Shown here piece after piece: positions 8,255 through 17,079 of a DNA stretch of 64,000 nucleotides; the stretch's first letter is position 1; every line of letters starts with the position of its first letter. The stretch comes from Zoogloea sp021286885 (GTDB lineage Bacteria > Pseudomonadota > Gammaproteobacteria > Burkholderiales > Rhodocyclaceae), in NCBI RefSeq assembly GCF_041915215.1, contig NZ_JAYSBV010000002.1. The stretch is one strand, 5' to 3'. The notes beneath the pieces are model-generated. The model was not told the origin of the DNA and did not search any database. It worked only from the letters and a program-made list of their open reading frames with translations. The translations under genes and the position numbers were made by a program.

Positions 8255-8901
8255 AACGCCGCTCCCTGTCCGCCCGCCGCCACCTGCGGGGCCTGACCCT
8301 GATCGAGCTGATGGTGGCCCTCGCCATCTTCGCCGTGCTGGGCGTGCTCTCCTACCGGGCCCTGGCCGAGGCCGCCCACAGCAGCACCCGGATCTCCGAA
8401 AGCTTTGAGCGCTGGCGCATCATCGGGCGGGTCATGCAGCGCATCGACAGCGACCTGATCCAGGCCGTCGCCCCCAGCGACACCAGCAATCAGACCAGCG
8501 CCAGCAACGGCGCCAACGACGGCAGCGCCAGCAGTACCGGCCAGAGCATCGTGAACACCACCAACGCCCCCGCCATGCAGAGCCTGCAGGGGGGCAACAA
8601 CCAGGAGCTGCGCTTTTTGCGCATTGATGCCGAACGGGGCGTGCGCCGGGTGGGCTTCCGGCTGGAAAACGGCCAGCTCCAATGGCTGCGCTGGGACGAC
8701 CGGGAAGCCAGCCAGAACCCGCGCATCACCCCCCTGATGGAGGGCGTGAGCGGCCTGCGCTGGCGCTTCATGTACAACAAGAACACCAGCGCCAGCTGGC
8801 CCCTCAGCACCGAGCGGCGCAACCTGCTGCCCGACGCGGTGATCCTCGAACTGGATCTGGACGGCGTAGGCACCCTCACCCGCACGGTGGCCCTGCGATG
8901 A
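8251..8901 (+). CDS. gspJ: minor pseudopilin GspJ
   Basis: The 216-aa minor pseudopilin has a leader ending LRG|LTLIE (Gly14/Leu15), so the mature protein starts with Leu instead of the usual methylated Phe. Glu at mature position 5 is kept. It is expected to sit in the GspI-J-K tip complex. A Ser/Asn/Gly-rich loop lies at about 72-112. The stop overlaps the gspK start. Confidence 0.93.
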   Translation: MKRRSLSARRHLRGLTLIELMVALAIFAVLGVLSYRALAEAAHSSTRISESFERWRIIGRVMQRIDSDLIQAVAPSDTSNQTSASNGANDGSASSTGQSIVNTTNAPAMQSLQGGNNQELRFLRIDAERGVRRVGFRLENGQLQWLRWDDREASQNPRITPLMEGVSGLRWRFMYNKNTSASWPLSTERRNLLPDAVILELDLDGVGTLTRTVALR

Positions 8902-9854
8902 ACGGCCTGACCAACCACCCTCCTGCCCGCCGCCTGCGCCAACGGGGCGCCGCCGTGATCCTGGCCCTGCTCACCCTCGCCCTGGTGGCTGGGATTGCCG
9001 CCAGCACCCTGGGCGACCTGGGGGTGGCCATGGATCACGTTTCCGGCCAGCACGACCAGATCCAGGCCCGCCAGTTTGCCCGGGGCGCCATCGACTGGGC
9101 GCGCAACGTGCTGGCCGACGACGCCCGCAACAGCACCGTGGATCACCTGGGCGAGGCCTGGGCCACCCGCATTCCGCCCACCCCGGTGGAAGAAGGCGAA
9201 GTGGCCGGCGACCTGAAAGACCAGTCCGGCCTGTTCAACCTCAACAACCTTTACCAGAACGGCGGCAGCGACGCCCTGGCCATGGAGCAATTCCAGACCC
9301 TGCTGGAACTGCTCGGGGTGAATGGCAGCGACGCGCTGCGCCTCACCAACGCGCTCCTCGACTGGCTGGACAGCGACAGCAGCCCGCGTCCCAAGGGCGG
9401 CGCCGAGGCCGATTACTACGCCAGCCTGGGCAGCGCCATCCGGCCCGCCAATGCCCCGCTGATTGCGGTGGCCGAGCTGCGCCAGGTACGCGGCTTCAGC
9501 ACCGACCTGGTCGCCCGCCTGACACCCTTCGTCACCGCCATCCCCACCGGCACCCAGATCAACGTGAACACCGCCCCCGCCGAAGTGCTGGCAGCGGCCA
9601 TTCCCGGCCTGGGGCTGGACGGTGCCCGCTCGGTGATCCAGGAACGCCAGCGAGCCTGGTACAAGGACATCAACGACTTCAGCGCCCGGCTGCCCAAGAA
9701 GAACCTGAGCCCCGACACCTCCCGGCTGGCCACCACCAGCCGCTACTTCCTCGCCACGGGCCGTGCCCGCTTTGGCGTTTCAGTGGTCCGCATGGAAGTC
9801 CTGCTGGACCGCAAACAGACCTGGCCCGAGATCCTCTGGCACAAACAGCTATAG
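8898..9854 (+). CDS. gspK: minor pseudopilin GspK
   Basis: GspK is the large minor pseudopilin capping the pseudopilus. With start ATG 8898 the protein has 318 residues, a leader QRG|AAVILALL and no Glu at mature position 5, the known hallmark of GspK. The helical insert domain carries the family block LLDWLDSDS and a later NVNTAPAEVL segment. ATG 8898 overlaps the gspJ stop as ATGA. A longer upstream frame would bury it inside gspJ and is rejected. Confidence 0.94.
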   Translation: MNGLTNHPPARRLRQRGAAVILALLTLALVAGIAASTLGDLGVAMDHVSGQHDQIQARQFARGAIDWARNVLADDARNSTVDHLGEAWATRIPPTPVEEGEVAGDLKDQSGLFNLNNLYQNGGSDALAMEQFQTLLELLGVNGSDALRLTNALLDWLDSDSSPRPKGGAEADYYASLGSAIRPANAPLIAVAELRQVRGFSTDLVARLTPFVTAIPTGTQINVNTAPAEVLAAAIPGLGLDGARSVIQERQRAWYKDINDFSARLPKKNLSPDTSRLATTSRYFLATGRARFGVSVVRMEVLLDRKQTWPEILWHKQL

Positions 9855-9856
9855 CT

Positions 9857-11068
9857 ATGAGCCAACGCCTAATCCTTGCCCTCGACGAGCACTGGCCCCA
9901 GCAGCCCGCCTGCCCCTGGGTGCTGCTCGGCCCCGATGACCAGCCCGTGTCCCGGGGCGAATCCGACCCCCGCCACTGGCCCCAGGCCGAGCGCTGCGAA
10001 GTGGTTCTGCTGGGCGCCCAGGCCCTATGGCTGGAAGTGCCCCTGCCCCGGGGCGCCCAGCGCCGGGATCTGCCCCGCCTGCTCAGCTACGCCCTGGAAG
10101 ACCGGCTCCTGAAAGACCCGGACAGCCAGGCCCTGCTCCTCACCCACCGGGGCCCCGCTCCCGATGGGGAACAGGACCTGGGCGGCGTGCTGGTGGTGGC
10201 CAAGGAACGCCTGCGCCAGCTGGTCGCCCAGCTCCAGGCGGTGGGCCACCCGCCCCACCGGATGTACGCCGAGATCCAGACCAGTCCCGCCGATGACGAG
10301 GCCTGGCACCTGAGCCTGGGCCCCGGCGGCGGCGTGCTGCGCCCCCACCCCGACGCCGGCCAGGCGCTGGATGCCGGGCTGCTGCCCGACCTGCTGCCCG
10401 TACTGGTGGCCCGGGCCGGTGCTGCCGGCCAGCCCCCCGCCGCGCTGGTGCTGCATCTGGCCCCCGGCACTCCGCGCCCCGAACTGCCTCCCGAACTGGG
10501 GGCCCGCCTGGGCCAGCCCTACGAATGGTGGAGCGGCGCCGCCCACGGGCGCCCCACCAACCTGCTCCAGGGCGAGTTTGCCCCCCGGGAGGCGGGCGGT
10601 GGCTGGCTGGGCCGGCTGCTGGCTCCGGCCCTGCTGGGGGCGGGCGCGCTCGGCCTGTGGCTGCTCGCCACCCTGGGCCAGACCCTGTGGCTGGGCCATC
10701 AGGTGAGCGATGCCCAGGCACGCATGGCCCGGGTGTATCAAACCAGCTTCCCGAATGCGCCCCTGGTGGCACCGGCAGCCCAGATGCGCCAGCAACTCAA
10801 CCAAGAACGCAGCCGACGCGGCCTGCTGCGGGATGATGACGCCCTGGCCCTTCTCGCCCAGGCCGCCGAAGCCCTGGGCACCGATGCCATGGACGCCCTC
10901 GCCGGCCTCCAGTACGAAGAAGGCCGCCTGGATCTGATCCTCAACCCGACGAGCGAAGCCCGCGCCCGGGCCGCCCTGGGCCTACTCGCCAGCCGGGGCC
11001 TGCTGGCCGATCTGCGCCAGGACGGGCCCGCCCTGCATCTGCTTCTGCGCCGGGAGTCCCTGCAATGA
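9857..11068 (+). CDS. gspL: type II secretion protein GspL
   Basis: GspL anchors the GspE ATPase to the inner membrane and pairs with GspM. The 403-aa protein has a cytoplasmic actin-like domain (1 to about 240), one membrane segment at about 254-276 and a small periplasmic ferredoxin-like domain. The start is 2 bp after gspK and the stop overlaps gspM as ATGA. The sequence is Pro/Ala/Gly-rich and only moderately conserved, as usual for GspL. Gene order makes the call firm. Confidence 0.9.
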   Translation: MSQRLILALDEHWPQQPACPWVLLGPDDQPVSRGESDPRHWPQAERCEVVLLGAQALWLEVPLPRGAQRRDLPRLLSYALEDRLLKDPDSQALLLTHRGPAPDGEQDLGGVLVVAKERLRQLVAQLQAVGHPPHRMYAEIQTSPADDEAWHLSLGPGGGVLRPHPDAGQALDAGLLPDLLPVLVARAGAAGQPPAALVLHLAPGTPRPELPPELGARLGQPYEWWSGAAHGRPTNLLQGEFAPREAGGGWLGRLLAPALLGAGALGLWLLATLGQTLWLGHQVSDAQARMARVYQTSFPNAPLVAPAAQMRQQLNQERSRRGLLRDDDALALLAQAAEALGTDAMDALAGLQYEEGRLDLILNPTSEARARAALGLLASRGLLADLRQDGPALHLLLRRESLQ

Positions 11069-11598
11069 AATCCACCCCATCCCTCTCGCCCCTCGCCCCG
11101 CTGAAATCCGCCCTCGCGCCCCAGCTGGCCCAGGCCCGCCAGTTCTGGCAGGCCCGCAACCCCCGGGAGCGCCTGCTGATCGGCGTGGCCGGTGGGGTGG
11201 TGTTGCTTGCCCTGTTCGCCAGTCTGCTTGAATGGGTGCACCAGGAAGGCCAGCGCCGTCAGCGCCAGTTGCCCCGGGCCCTGGCCCAGCTGGAACAAAC
11301 CCAGGAAGCCGCCACCGAGATCGCCCGCCTGCGCACCCAGCCGCCCCCCGCCGTACTGGCCCTGCCCGCCCTTCAGAAGGCTGCCGAAGAGGCCGCCAGG
11401 GCCCAGGGGCTGACGCTCCAGATCCAGGCCAGCGGCGACGGCCTCCAGGTGCACGGCCAGGCCGGATTTGATGCCTTGATGGGCTGGCTGGCCGGGCTCC
11501 AGCAGGAACATGGCCTGCGCGTCCAGCGCATCAAGCTCCAGCGCGAAGGCGCCCAGGCCAGCGTGGATGCGAGCCTCGCCGCCCCCGCCCAGCCCTGA
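11065..11598 (+). CDS. gspM: type II secretion protein GspM
   Basis: The 177-aa inner-membrane protein partners GspL. It has a cytoplasmic N-terminus with the family block QARNPRERLLI (about 30-40), one membrane segment at about 38-56 and a coiled-coil plus ferredoxin-like periplasmic domain. It is translationally coupled to gspL. Length and position match GspM. Confidence 0.9.
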   Translation: MKSTPSLSPLAPLKSALAPQLAQARQFWQARNPRERLLIGVAGGVVLLALFASLLEWVHQEGQRRQRQLPRALAQLEQTQEAATEIARLRTQPPPAVLALPALQKAAEEAARAQGLTLQIQASGDGLQVHGQAGFDALMGWLAGLQQEHGLRVQRIKLQREGAQASVDASLAAPAQP

Positions 11599-11604
11599 TC
11601 CTGC

Positions 11605-12372
11605 ATGAAACCCCGCACTCTCAAGCGCCTGGGCCTTGTTTTGGCCACCCTGGGCTTTGTTGTGTTCAAGGCCCCCGCCCGCCTGCTGGATAGCGCCCTC
11701 GCCCACGCCACCGAAGGGGGGCTGCGCTTGCAGCAGACCGAAGGCAGCCTGTGGCAAGGCCACGGCGTGCTGGCAAGTCTGGGGCCGGATGGGCGCAGCC
11801 TGCTGCCCTGGCTGCCCCTGGGCTGGGATTTCACGCCCCGCAGCCTGCTCGGCCTGGGCGTGGGCTGGCAGCTGAGTTCTGGCGGTATCCCCCTAGGGCA
11901 ATTTAGCCTGGGCCTGGGCGGCCTGGCCCTGGAGCATTTCCAGTTTCGCGCCTCGGCTCCGGCGCTGCTCTCCCCGATTCCTACCCCCGTCACCCGGGCG
12001 GGCTGGCAAGGCGACCTGGGGCTGGACATTCCGGCCCTCCATTGCAGCCTCACCGGCCAATGCCAGGGAGACGCCCGGCTGCTGTGGCGCGGTGCGCGCA
12101 GCGCGCTTTTCCCGGGGCGCAACTTTGGTGACTACGCCATCAGCCTGCAGCTGCGCGGCGAGCGCTACAGCTACCAAATCCAGACCCTGACCGGCGAGAT
12201 CCGGCTGGATGCCCGGGGCGAAGGCCTGCTGAAGGGCCCACCCACCTTGCAGGGGCGCATCCAGGGTGACCCGGACTTTTTGCGCCGCCTGCCCTCCATT
12301 GCCGGAGGCGCTGCCCGCCCGGGGAACAAAGATGGTGACTTTATTCTCAAATGGCCACCATCTAGCCCTTGA
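11605..12372 (+). CDS. gspN: type II secretion protein GspN
   Basis: The 255-aa protein has an N-terminal membrane anchor (about 8-24) and a periplasmic domain with the family pattern KAPARLLDSAL and LQQTEGSLWQG. GspN is an accessory component found in only some type II systems, and its exact role is not settled. It ends the contiguous gspC-N operon, 6 bp after gspM. Confidence 0.85.
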   Translation: MKPRTLKRLGLVLATLGFVVFKAPARLLDSALAHATEGGLRLQQTEGSLWQGHGVLASLGPDGRSLLPWLPLGWDFTPRSLLGLGVGWQLSSGGIPLGQFSLGLGGLALEHFQFRASAPALLSPIPTPVTRAGWQGDLGLDIPALHCSLTGQCQGDARLLWRGARSALFPGRNFGDYAISLQLRGERYSYQIQTLTGEIRLDARGEGLLKGPPTLQGRIQGDPDFLRRLPSIAGGAARPGNKDGDFILKWPPSSP

Positions 12373-12458
12373 CCCGAGGGCCCGGGCTCTTCCAAGCGCC
12401 TCAGGATTGCCGCAAAATCCGTGAAGTATTTTGTCATCTCCCATCACCAGACTGATCC

Positions 12459-13538
12459 ATGAATCCCATCCAAGCCGCACGCGCCGCCGGTCAGCAGATC
12501 TGGCTCGACAACCTCTCCCGCGCCCTGATTCAGGAAGGCCACCTTGCCCGCCACATCGAAAATGGTGTGGCCGGCGTGACCACCAATCCGGCCATCTTCC
12601 ACAAGGCCATTGCCGAAGGCCCGGACTACCGCCCGGCCCTGGAAGCCATGAACGGCCTGGGCCTGGATGCCGAGGCGCGTTATGAGCGCCTGGTCATCGA
12701 AGACGTGCAGCGGGCCTGTGATCTGATGCGGGGCGTGTTCGACGCCAGTGCCGGCGATGCGGGCTATGTGAGCCTGGAAGTCTCCCCCGCCCTGGCCGAC
12801 GATGCCGAAGGCACCGTGGTGGCCGCCCGCCGCCTGCGGGCCGCCGTGGATCGCCCCAACCTGCTGGTCAAGATTCCGGCCACCCCGGCAGGTGTTGAAG
12901 CCCTGGAAACCCTGACCAGCGAAGGCATCAGCGTTAACGTGACCCTGATGTTCTCCCTGGCCCACGTGGACGCGGTGGCCAAGGCCTACGAACGGGGCCT
13001 GGAGCGGCGCGCCGCCCAGAAGCTGGAGCTGGCCAGCGTGCGCTCGGTGGCGAGCGTGTTCCTGTCCCGCTGGGACAGCCTGATCGACAAGCAACTCGAA
13101 GAAATCGGCACCCCCGAAGCTCTGGCTCTGCGCGGCAAGAGCGGCGTGGCCCTGGCCCGCAGCGCCTACCAGCGCTACCTGGAGCTGTTCCACGGGGAAG
13201 CCTTCGCCCCCCTCGCCCAGCAGGGCGCCCGGCCCCAGAGCATGCTGTGGGCGAGCACCGGCACCAAGAACGCGGCCTACTCCGATCTGATGTATGTGGA
13301 ACCCCTGATCGGGCCCGAAACCGTCAACACCCTGCCCGACGGCACCCTGGTGGCTTTCCTGGATCATGGCCAAGTGACCGGCAACACCCTGGGCCAGGAT
13401 GCCGAAGGCAGCGCCGCCCAGCTGGCCGCCCTGGCCGCCCTGGGCCTGGATCTGGACGTGCTGGGGGGCCGCCTGCAAAGCGATGGCCTCGCCCAGTTTG
13501 AAACCGCCTTCGCCAAGCTGCTGGAGCTGACCGCCTGA
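12459..13538 (+). CDS. tal: transaldolase
   Basis: Transaldolase moves a dihydroxyacetone unit between sugar phosphates in the pentose phosphate pathway. The 359-aa protein is of the longer Tal subfamily: NGVAGVTTNPAIF (about 36-48) starts the barrel and NLLVKIPATPAG carries the Schiff-base lysine, Lys138. The gene lies 86 bp after gspN and ends before a strong terminator. It may be a separate transcription unit, although I see no convincing promoter. Confidence 0.95.
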   Translation: MNPIQAARAAGQQIWLDNLSRALIQEGHLARHIENGVAGVTTNPAIFHKAIAEGPDYRPALEAMNGLGLDAEARYERLVIEDVQRACDLMRGVFDASAGDAGYVSLEVSPALADDAEGTVVAARRLRAAVDRPNLLVKIPATPAGVEALETLTSEGISVNVTLMFSLAHVDAVAKAYERGLERRAAQKLELASVRSVASVFLSRWDSLIDKQLEEIGTPEALALRGKSGVALARSAYQRYLELFHGEAFAPLAQQGARPQSMLWASTGTKNAAYSDLMYVEPLIGPETVNTLPDGTLVAFLDHGQVTGNTLGQDAEGSAAQLAALAALGLDLDVLGGRLQSDGLAQFETAFAKLLELTA

Positions 13539-13586
13539 AACCCCGGCGCCAAACACGGGCCTGAAAGCAGGCCCCTCCCAGCCTGA

Positions 13587-13629
13587 AAAGCCCGTGGGCG
13601 CGACTTTTAAGGTCGCGCCCACGGGCTTT
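13587..13629. terminator. long perfect bidirectional terminator hairpin
   Basis: AAAGCCCGTGGGCGCGAC pairs with GTCGCGCCCACGGGCTTT around a short loop, an 18-bp perfect stem. It lies between the convergent tal (plus) and DUF192 (minus) genes, so it can serve both strands. The U-tract is short. Confidence 0.85.
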
Positions 13630-13672
13630 GGTACTTTGATGCGGAAGAAGATGCGTTTGGGCGGGCGGCTGC

Positions 13673-14152
13673 TCAGCGGGCGTAGGGCAGGAGCTGCTCA
13701 GCCCCCCGGATCAGCGTACCCGCGCCCAAGCCCTTGGACTTGAACCAGCCCTGATTCATCTCCAGCGCAAAGCGGGCTGGCTTGGCCGCGCAGTGGTTGT
13801 CTTCGGTCTGGGGCTTCATCTCTTCCACGTTGATGATGCGCCCCTGCTCATCCAGAAACGCCACCGACAGGGGCAGCAGGGTGTTCTTCATCCACATGCA
13901 GTGGCGCTGGGCCTCAGGAAACAGAAACAGCATGCCGTGCTGGGGGGGCATGGACTCGCGCTGCATCAGCCCCAGCATGCGATGCTCAAGGGTAGCGGCC
14001 ACTTCGGCCTCGATGCGAAACATCCCGGCGCCCAACTCGACCCTGGGCAAAGGCTGCTGGGCCCAAGCCGGGGCACATCCCCACAGGCCCGCGCCCAAAA
14101 CCAGCAGCCGAACGACGGCATGAACAGACTTGAATGTGGTGGCGGATTTCAT
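13673..14152 (-). CDS. exported DUF192 family protein
   Basis: The 159-aa protein has a signal peptide (cleavage after AWA, about residue 31) and a DUF192 domain. Landmarks are TLEHRMLGLMQR, GMLFLFP and the motif CMWMKNTLLPLSVAFLD. The function of DUF192 is not established; it is a small beta-rich exported domain. ATG 14152 follows GGGGGAG at ideal spacing. It is separated from the upstream peptide gene by a terminator, so it is probably its own unit. Confidence 0.85.
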   Translation of the reverse strand: MKSATTFKSVHAVVRLLVLGAGLWGCAPAWAQQPLPRVELGAGMFRIEAEVAATLEHRMLGLMQRESMPPQHGMLFLFPEAQRHCMWMKNTLLPLSVAFLDEQGRIINVEEMKPQTEDNHCAAKPARFALEMNQGWFKSKGLGAGTLIRGAEQLLPYAR

Positions 14153-14180
14153 GGCAACTCCCCCGAACGGGAAAATCCAG

Positions 14181-14208
14181 ACAAAACAAAGGCGGGACTC
14201 GCCCGCCT
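14181..14208 (-). terminator. intrinsic terminator after the His-rich peptide gene
   Basis: On the minus strand AGGCGGG-CGAGT-CCCGCCT is followed by TTGTTTTGT. The 7-bp GC stem and U-rich tail fit a Rho-independent terminator. It lies 37 bp beyond the stop of the 58-aa peptide. Confidence 0.75.
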
Positions 14209-14245
14209 CGCTGCTGGACGCCCCATGGGCGTCTCAGGCCTGCAT

Positions 14246-14422
14246 TCAGTGGTGCTTGTGACCCTTGTGCGCCTTGTGGGCCACCGGTGCATGCTTGGCA
14301 TGGGCCTTGGCCGCCTTGGCGTGCTTGTGACCATGCTTGGCCGAATGGGCAAAAGCAGGCGCAGCCACCAGGGAAGAAGCGGCAAACACGGTGGAAACCA
14401 GCAGGGCAGTCAGTTTTTTCAT
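14246..14422 (-). CDS. small secreted His/Lys/Ala-rich peptide (58 aa)
   Basis: This short gene encodes a 58-aa preprotein. A clear Sec signal peptide (MKKLTALLVSTVFAAS...) has a cleavage site at AFA|HSA (25/26). The mature part is 33 residues with 11 His, 8 Lys and 9 Ala in HKHA/AHK-type repeats. AGGAAA precedes the ATG by about 9 bases, the start overlaps the rluE stop as ATGA, and a terminator follows, all supporting a real gene. Such a composition suggests periplasmic metal binding (Ni, Cu, Zn or Co) or acid buffering, as in Lys/Ala-rich acid-shock proteins; that role is inference. I cannot assign a named family. Confidence 0.75.
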   Translation of the reverse strand: MKKLTALLVSTVFAASSLVAAPAFAHSAKHGHKHAKAAKAHAKHAPVAHKAHKGHKHH

Positions 14423-15129
14423 GGTGTTTTTCCTCGGACAAAATGGCGTGGAGACTTCAGGCTGGCATTATGCCTGTTCTGCGACAAACTTGTTTGCACC
14501 CTGCCATGACGGCGAGCCCCGCCAGGGCTCGTTTCCGGAGGCAGCGCAGGCGCCTCCACCTCGCGCCATTCACCGGGCTGCAAGCCCTCCAGGGACCATT
14601 CCCCCACTTGGGCGCGCACCAGCCGTAGCGTGGGATAGCCCACCTTGGCGGTCATCCGGCGCACCTGCCGATTCTTGCCCTCCCGCAGCACGATCTCCAT
14701 CCAGGTGGTGGGGATGTGCTTGCGCTCGCGGATGGGCGGGTTGCGCGGCCAGAGCCAGGCCGGCTCGGCACATATCCGGGCCTGGCAGGGCTGGGTACGA
14801 AAATCCCCCAGATCCAGCCCCGCCTGCAGGGCCGCCAGGGCCGCAGCATCGGGCACACCCTCCACCTGCACCAGATAGGTCTTGGGGGCCTTGTGACGCG
14901 GGTCGGCGATGTGCTTCTGGAGCTGGCCATCGTTGGTCAGCACCAGCAAGCCTTCGCTGTCCGCATCCAGGCGCCCGGCTGCATACACGCCGGGGATGGG
15001 CACACACTCGGCCAGGGTGCGCTGCCCCGGTTCTCCGGTGAACTGGCACAACACCCCGTAGGGCTTGTTGAGCACAATGAGGCGGCGCACCAGACGGGCG
15101 CCGGAAGCTTTATGGGCAGCAGTCTTCAC
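14419..15129 (-). CDS. rluE: 23S rRNA pseudouridine synthase, RluE type
   Basis: This is a short RsuA/RluE-family pseudouridine synthase that modifies rRNA. In the 236-aa protein the catalytic aspartate is Asp55 in AAGRLDADSEGLL. LNKPYGVLCQF (20-30) and REGKNRQVRRM complete the family signature. It lacks an N-terminal S4 domain, as RluE does. The start is GTG 15129 in a GTGA overlap with the mscS stop. The last 35 residues, Ser/Arg-rich, extend beyond the usual domain and reach the start of the next small gene. Confidence 0.88.
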   Translation of the reverse strand: MKTAAHKASGARLVRRLIVLNKPYGVLCQFTGEPGQRTLAECVPIPGVYAAGRLDADSEGLLVLTNDGQLQKHIADPRHKAPKTYLVQVEGVPDAAALAALQAGLDLGDFRTQPCQARICAEPAWLWPRNPPIRERKHIPTTWMEIVLREGKNRQVRRMTAKVGYPTLRLVRAQVGEWSLEGLQPGEWREVEAPALPPETSPGGARRHGRVQTSLSQNRHNASLKSPRHFVRGKTP

Positions 15130-16460
15130 GCCGTGCTTGATCCCTGGTGCAATGGGTTAAGGTTTGCGGACTCGATGGGAAGGCTCGCGTTCAGAATGCG
15201 CACCTCCCGCTGGGGAAAAGGGATCTCGATCCCAGCCTCCTTGAAACGGCGCCAGATTTCCAGATTGATGGCCGAGCGTATGCCCAGGGAACCCTCATGG
15301 GGATCTCCAATCCAGAAGCCCAGTTGCAGATTGATCCCACTATCGGCAAAAGCCTCCAGGAAGGCTGCGGGTGCAGGATCAGCCAGCACCCGGGGCTGGC
15401 GCTTTGCCGCCTCCACCAGGATGCCCATGGCCTGCTCCAGATCGCAGCCGTAATTGACCTGCACCGCCAGCGCCACCCGCACGCGGGGATCCGTGAAGGT
15501 TTCGTTCTGCACCACCGAAGACACCAGCACTTCATTGGGAACGATGGATTCAATGCCAGTCATGCCCTTGAGCACGGTGTAACGGGTGGTGATCTGGCTC
15601 ACCACGCCCCGCTCGTTACCCACCGTGATCAGATTACCCAGGCGGATGGAACGATCCAGCAGGAGGATGAAGCCCGACACATAGTTAGCCGCAATCTTCT
15701 GCATCCCGAAGCCCAGGCCCACCCCCAGGGCCCCGCCAAACACGGACAGGGCCGTCAGATCAATGCCCACCAGAGGCAGGCCAATGGCCACCGCCAGGAG
15801 CAGGAGCAAAGCCTTGCTGATCCGGGCAAACACCAGCTTGAGACTGGAATCCAGCCCCGGGGTGCTCATCAACCGGGTTTCAATGCTGCCCGCCAGCCAC
15901 AGGGCGCCGAGCACCGTGAGCAATACCGTGAGGCTGCCCTGGAGCAGCATCCACAGATTGAGCTTGGCCTTGCCGATGGTGAAATCCACCTGTTCCAGCC
16001 CGTCGATCACGGTGGGCAACAGCCCGCTGATGTGCAGGGCCACCATCAACCAAGCTAGGCCCGCAAACGCCCGCTCAAAAGACGCCAACCAGCCCGCCTT
16101 GGGAAAGGCCCGCTGCAGGGCATGCACCGTGAGGTGGATGACCGCCATGGCCAGCAGCAGGGGCACCGCCAACCGGAACAGATTGACGTGGTGCCAGTGG
16201 CTGAGAACGAGCCGCGCCGCGCCGACCAACAGCAGGCCGGTGAGGGGGAACACCACCCGGGCCAGGCTTTCTTCAGCCAAGCCCGGCGCCCCCAGGCCCA
16301 AGCGCTCCCGACGTCGGGCCACTGCACGCCGCACCTGGCCCGCCAATAGGGCCGCCAGCCCCAGACACAGGGCCAACACCCCCAGCTGCCAGAAGATGGC
16401 CGGCTGCTGGAGATCGCCCCACAAATCAATCAGAAGCTGTGCGATCTGATTTTCTTCCAT
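15126..16460 (-). CDS. MscS-family mechanosensitive channel
   Basis: The 444-aa protein is an inner-membrane small-conductance mechanosensitive channel that protects against osmotic downshock. Several hydrophobic helices in the first 260 residues precede the MscS pore helix (GFGMQKIAANYVSGF), the beta domain (IRLGNLITVG, IVPNEVLVSS) and a cytoplasmic alpha/beta domain. ATG 16460 is chosen because GAGGAAAAGCGA lies directly upstream; an in-frame ATG at 16490 has no such site. The gene overlaps the PLD gene by 35 bp and rluE by 4 bp. Confidence 0.9.
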   Translation of the reverse strand: MEENQIAQLLIDLWGDLQQPAIFWQLGVLALCLGLAALLAGQVRRAVARRRERLGLGAPGLAEESLARVVFPLTGLLLVGAARLVLSHWHHVNLFRLAVPLLLAMAVIHLTVHALQRAFPKAGWLASFERAFAGLAWLMVALHISGLLPTVIDGLEQVDFTIGKAKLNLWMLLQGSLTVLLTVLGALWLAGSIETRLMSTPGLDSSLKLVFARISKALLLLLAVAIGLPLVGIDLTALSVFGGALGVGLGFGMQKIAANYVSGFILLLDRSIRLGNLITVGNERGVVSQITTRYTVLKGMTGIESIVPNEVLVSSVVQNETFTDPRVRVALAVQVNYGCDLEQAMGILVEAAKRQPRVLADPAPAAFLEAFADSGINLQLGFWIGDPHEGSLGIRSAINLEIWRRFKEAGIEIPFPQREVRILNASLPIESANLNPLHQGSSTA

Positions 16461-17079
16461 TCGCTTTTCCTCGACGCCAGGCCTCCGCATCCTGCTTGCG
16501 CAGGATTTGGGCTTCGTCCTTGTGGCGTTTCCAGTTTTCCAGGTAGACGCGAACCAATGCCGGATTGCCCCGCAGGATCAACAGGTTTTCGGCATTGGAA
16601 GTCTTGGCCGCACGGGTAAAGTTGTAAGACCCGGTGATCAGGGCCGCCCGGGACGGGCTGTGCGGATCCAGGATGACGACCTTGTTGTGGGCGTTGGTGT
16701 AACGGGTCTCGAGTGCCACCGGAATACCCGCCTCCAGCAATTCGGGGAGTACCGTGTAGCTGCCGGGCCGATTCATGTCGGCATCGAGCAGCACCTCCAC
16801 CTTCACCCCACGCGCCTTCGCATCCAGCAGCCCCTGGAGCAGGGGCTTACTGGTAAACAGATAGGCCTGGACGAGGATCAGTTCCCGGGCCTCTTCAAAG
16901 GCCGCCAAAATGGCCTCTTCGGGATCATTCCACGGCGAAAAGGCCACCTCCACGCTGCCCGTGGCCTGGAGCCGGACGCTTTCATCCGGCGCCAGGGCCT
17001 GCGCCGCCGGCCCCGCCAGCAGCAGCCCTGCCCACAGGCAGCAACGCAGCAGAACGGCCCGGGGCGCCAGCCGCGGCAT
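16426..17079 (-). CDS. exported single-HKD phospholipase D-like nuclease
   Basis: The 217-aa protein has a signal peptide (to about 29) and one PLD domain with a complete HKD motif, His131-Lys133-Asp138 (HNKVVILD), followed by GSYNF (150-154) and Glu164. A single HKD motif and this size match the Nuc/EDTA-resistant periplasmic endonuclease subgroup, which works as a dimer. The substrate is probably nucleic acid, though lipid is not excluded. Its start overlaps the rsmB-like stop by one base and its 3' end overlaps mscS. Confidence 0.85.
   Translation of the reverse strand: MPRLAPRAVLLRCCLWAGLLLAGPAAQALAPDESVRLQATGSVEVAFSPWNDPEEAILAAFEEARELILVQAYLFTSKPLLQGLLDAKARGVKVEVLLDADMNRPGSYTVLPELLEAGIPVALETRYTNAHNKVVILDPHSPSRAALITGSYNFTRAAKTSNAENLLILRGNPALVRVYLENWKRHKDEAQILRKQDAEAWRRGKANGRKSDRTASD

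Noticed and set aside
8682..8897. Upstream extension of gspK into gspJ
   Set aside because: The prepilin leader starts at ATG 8898 in an ATGA overlap; the extension is not homologous.
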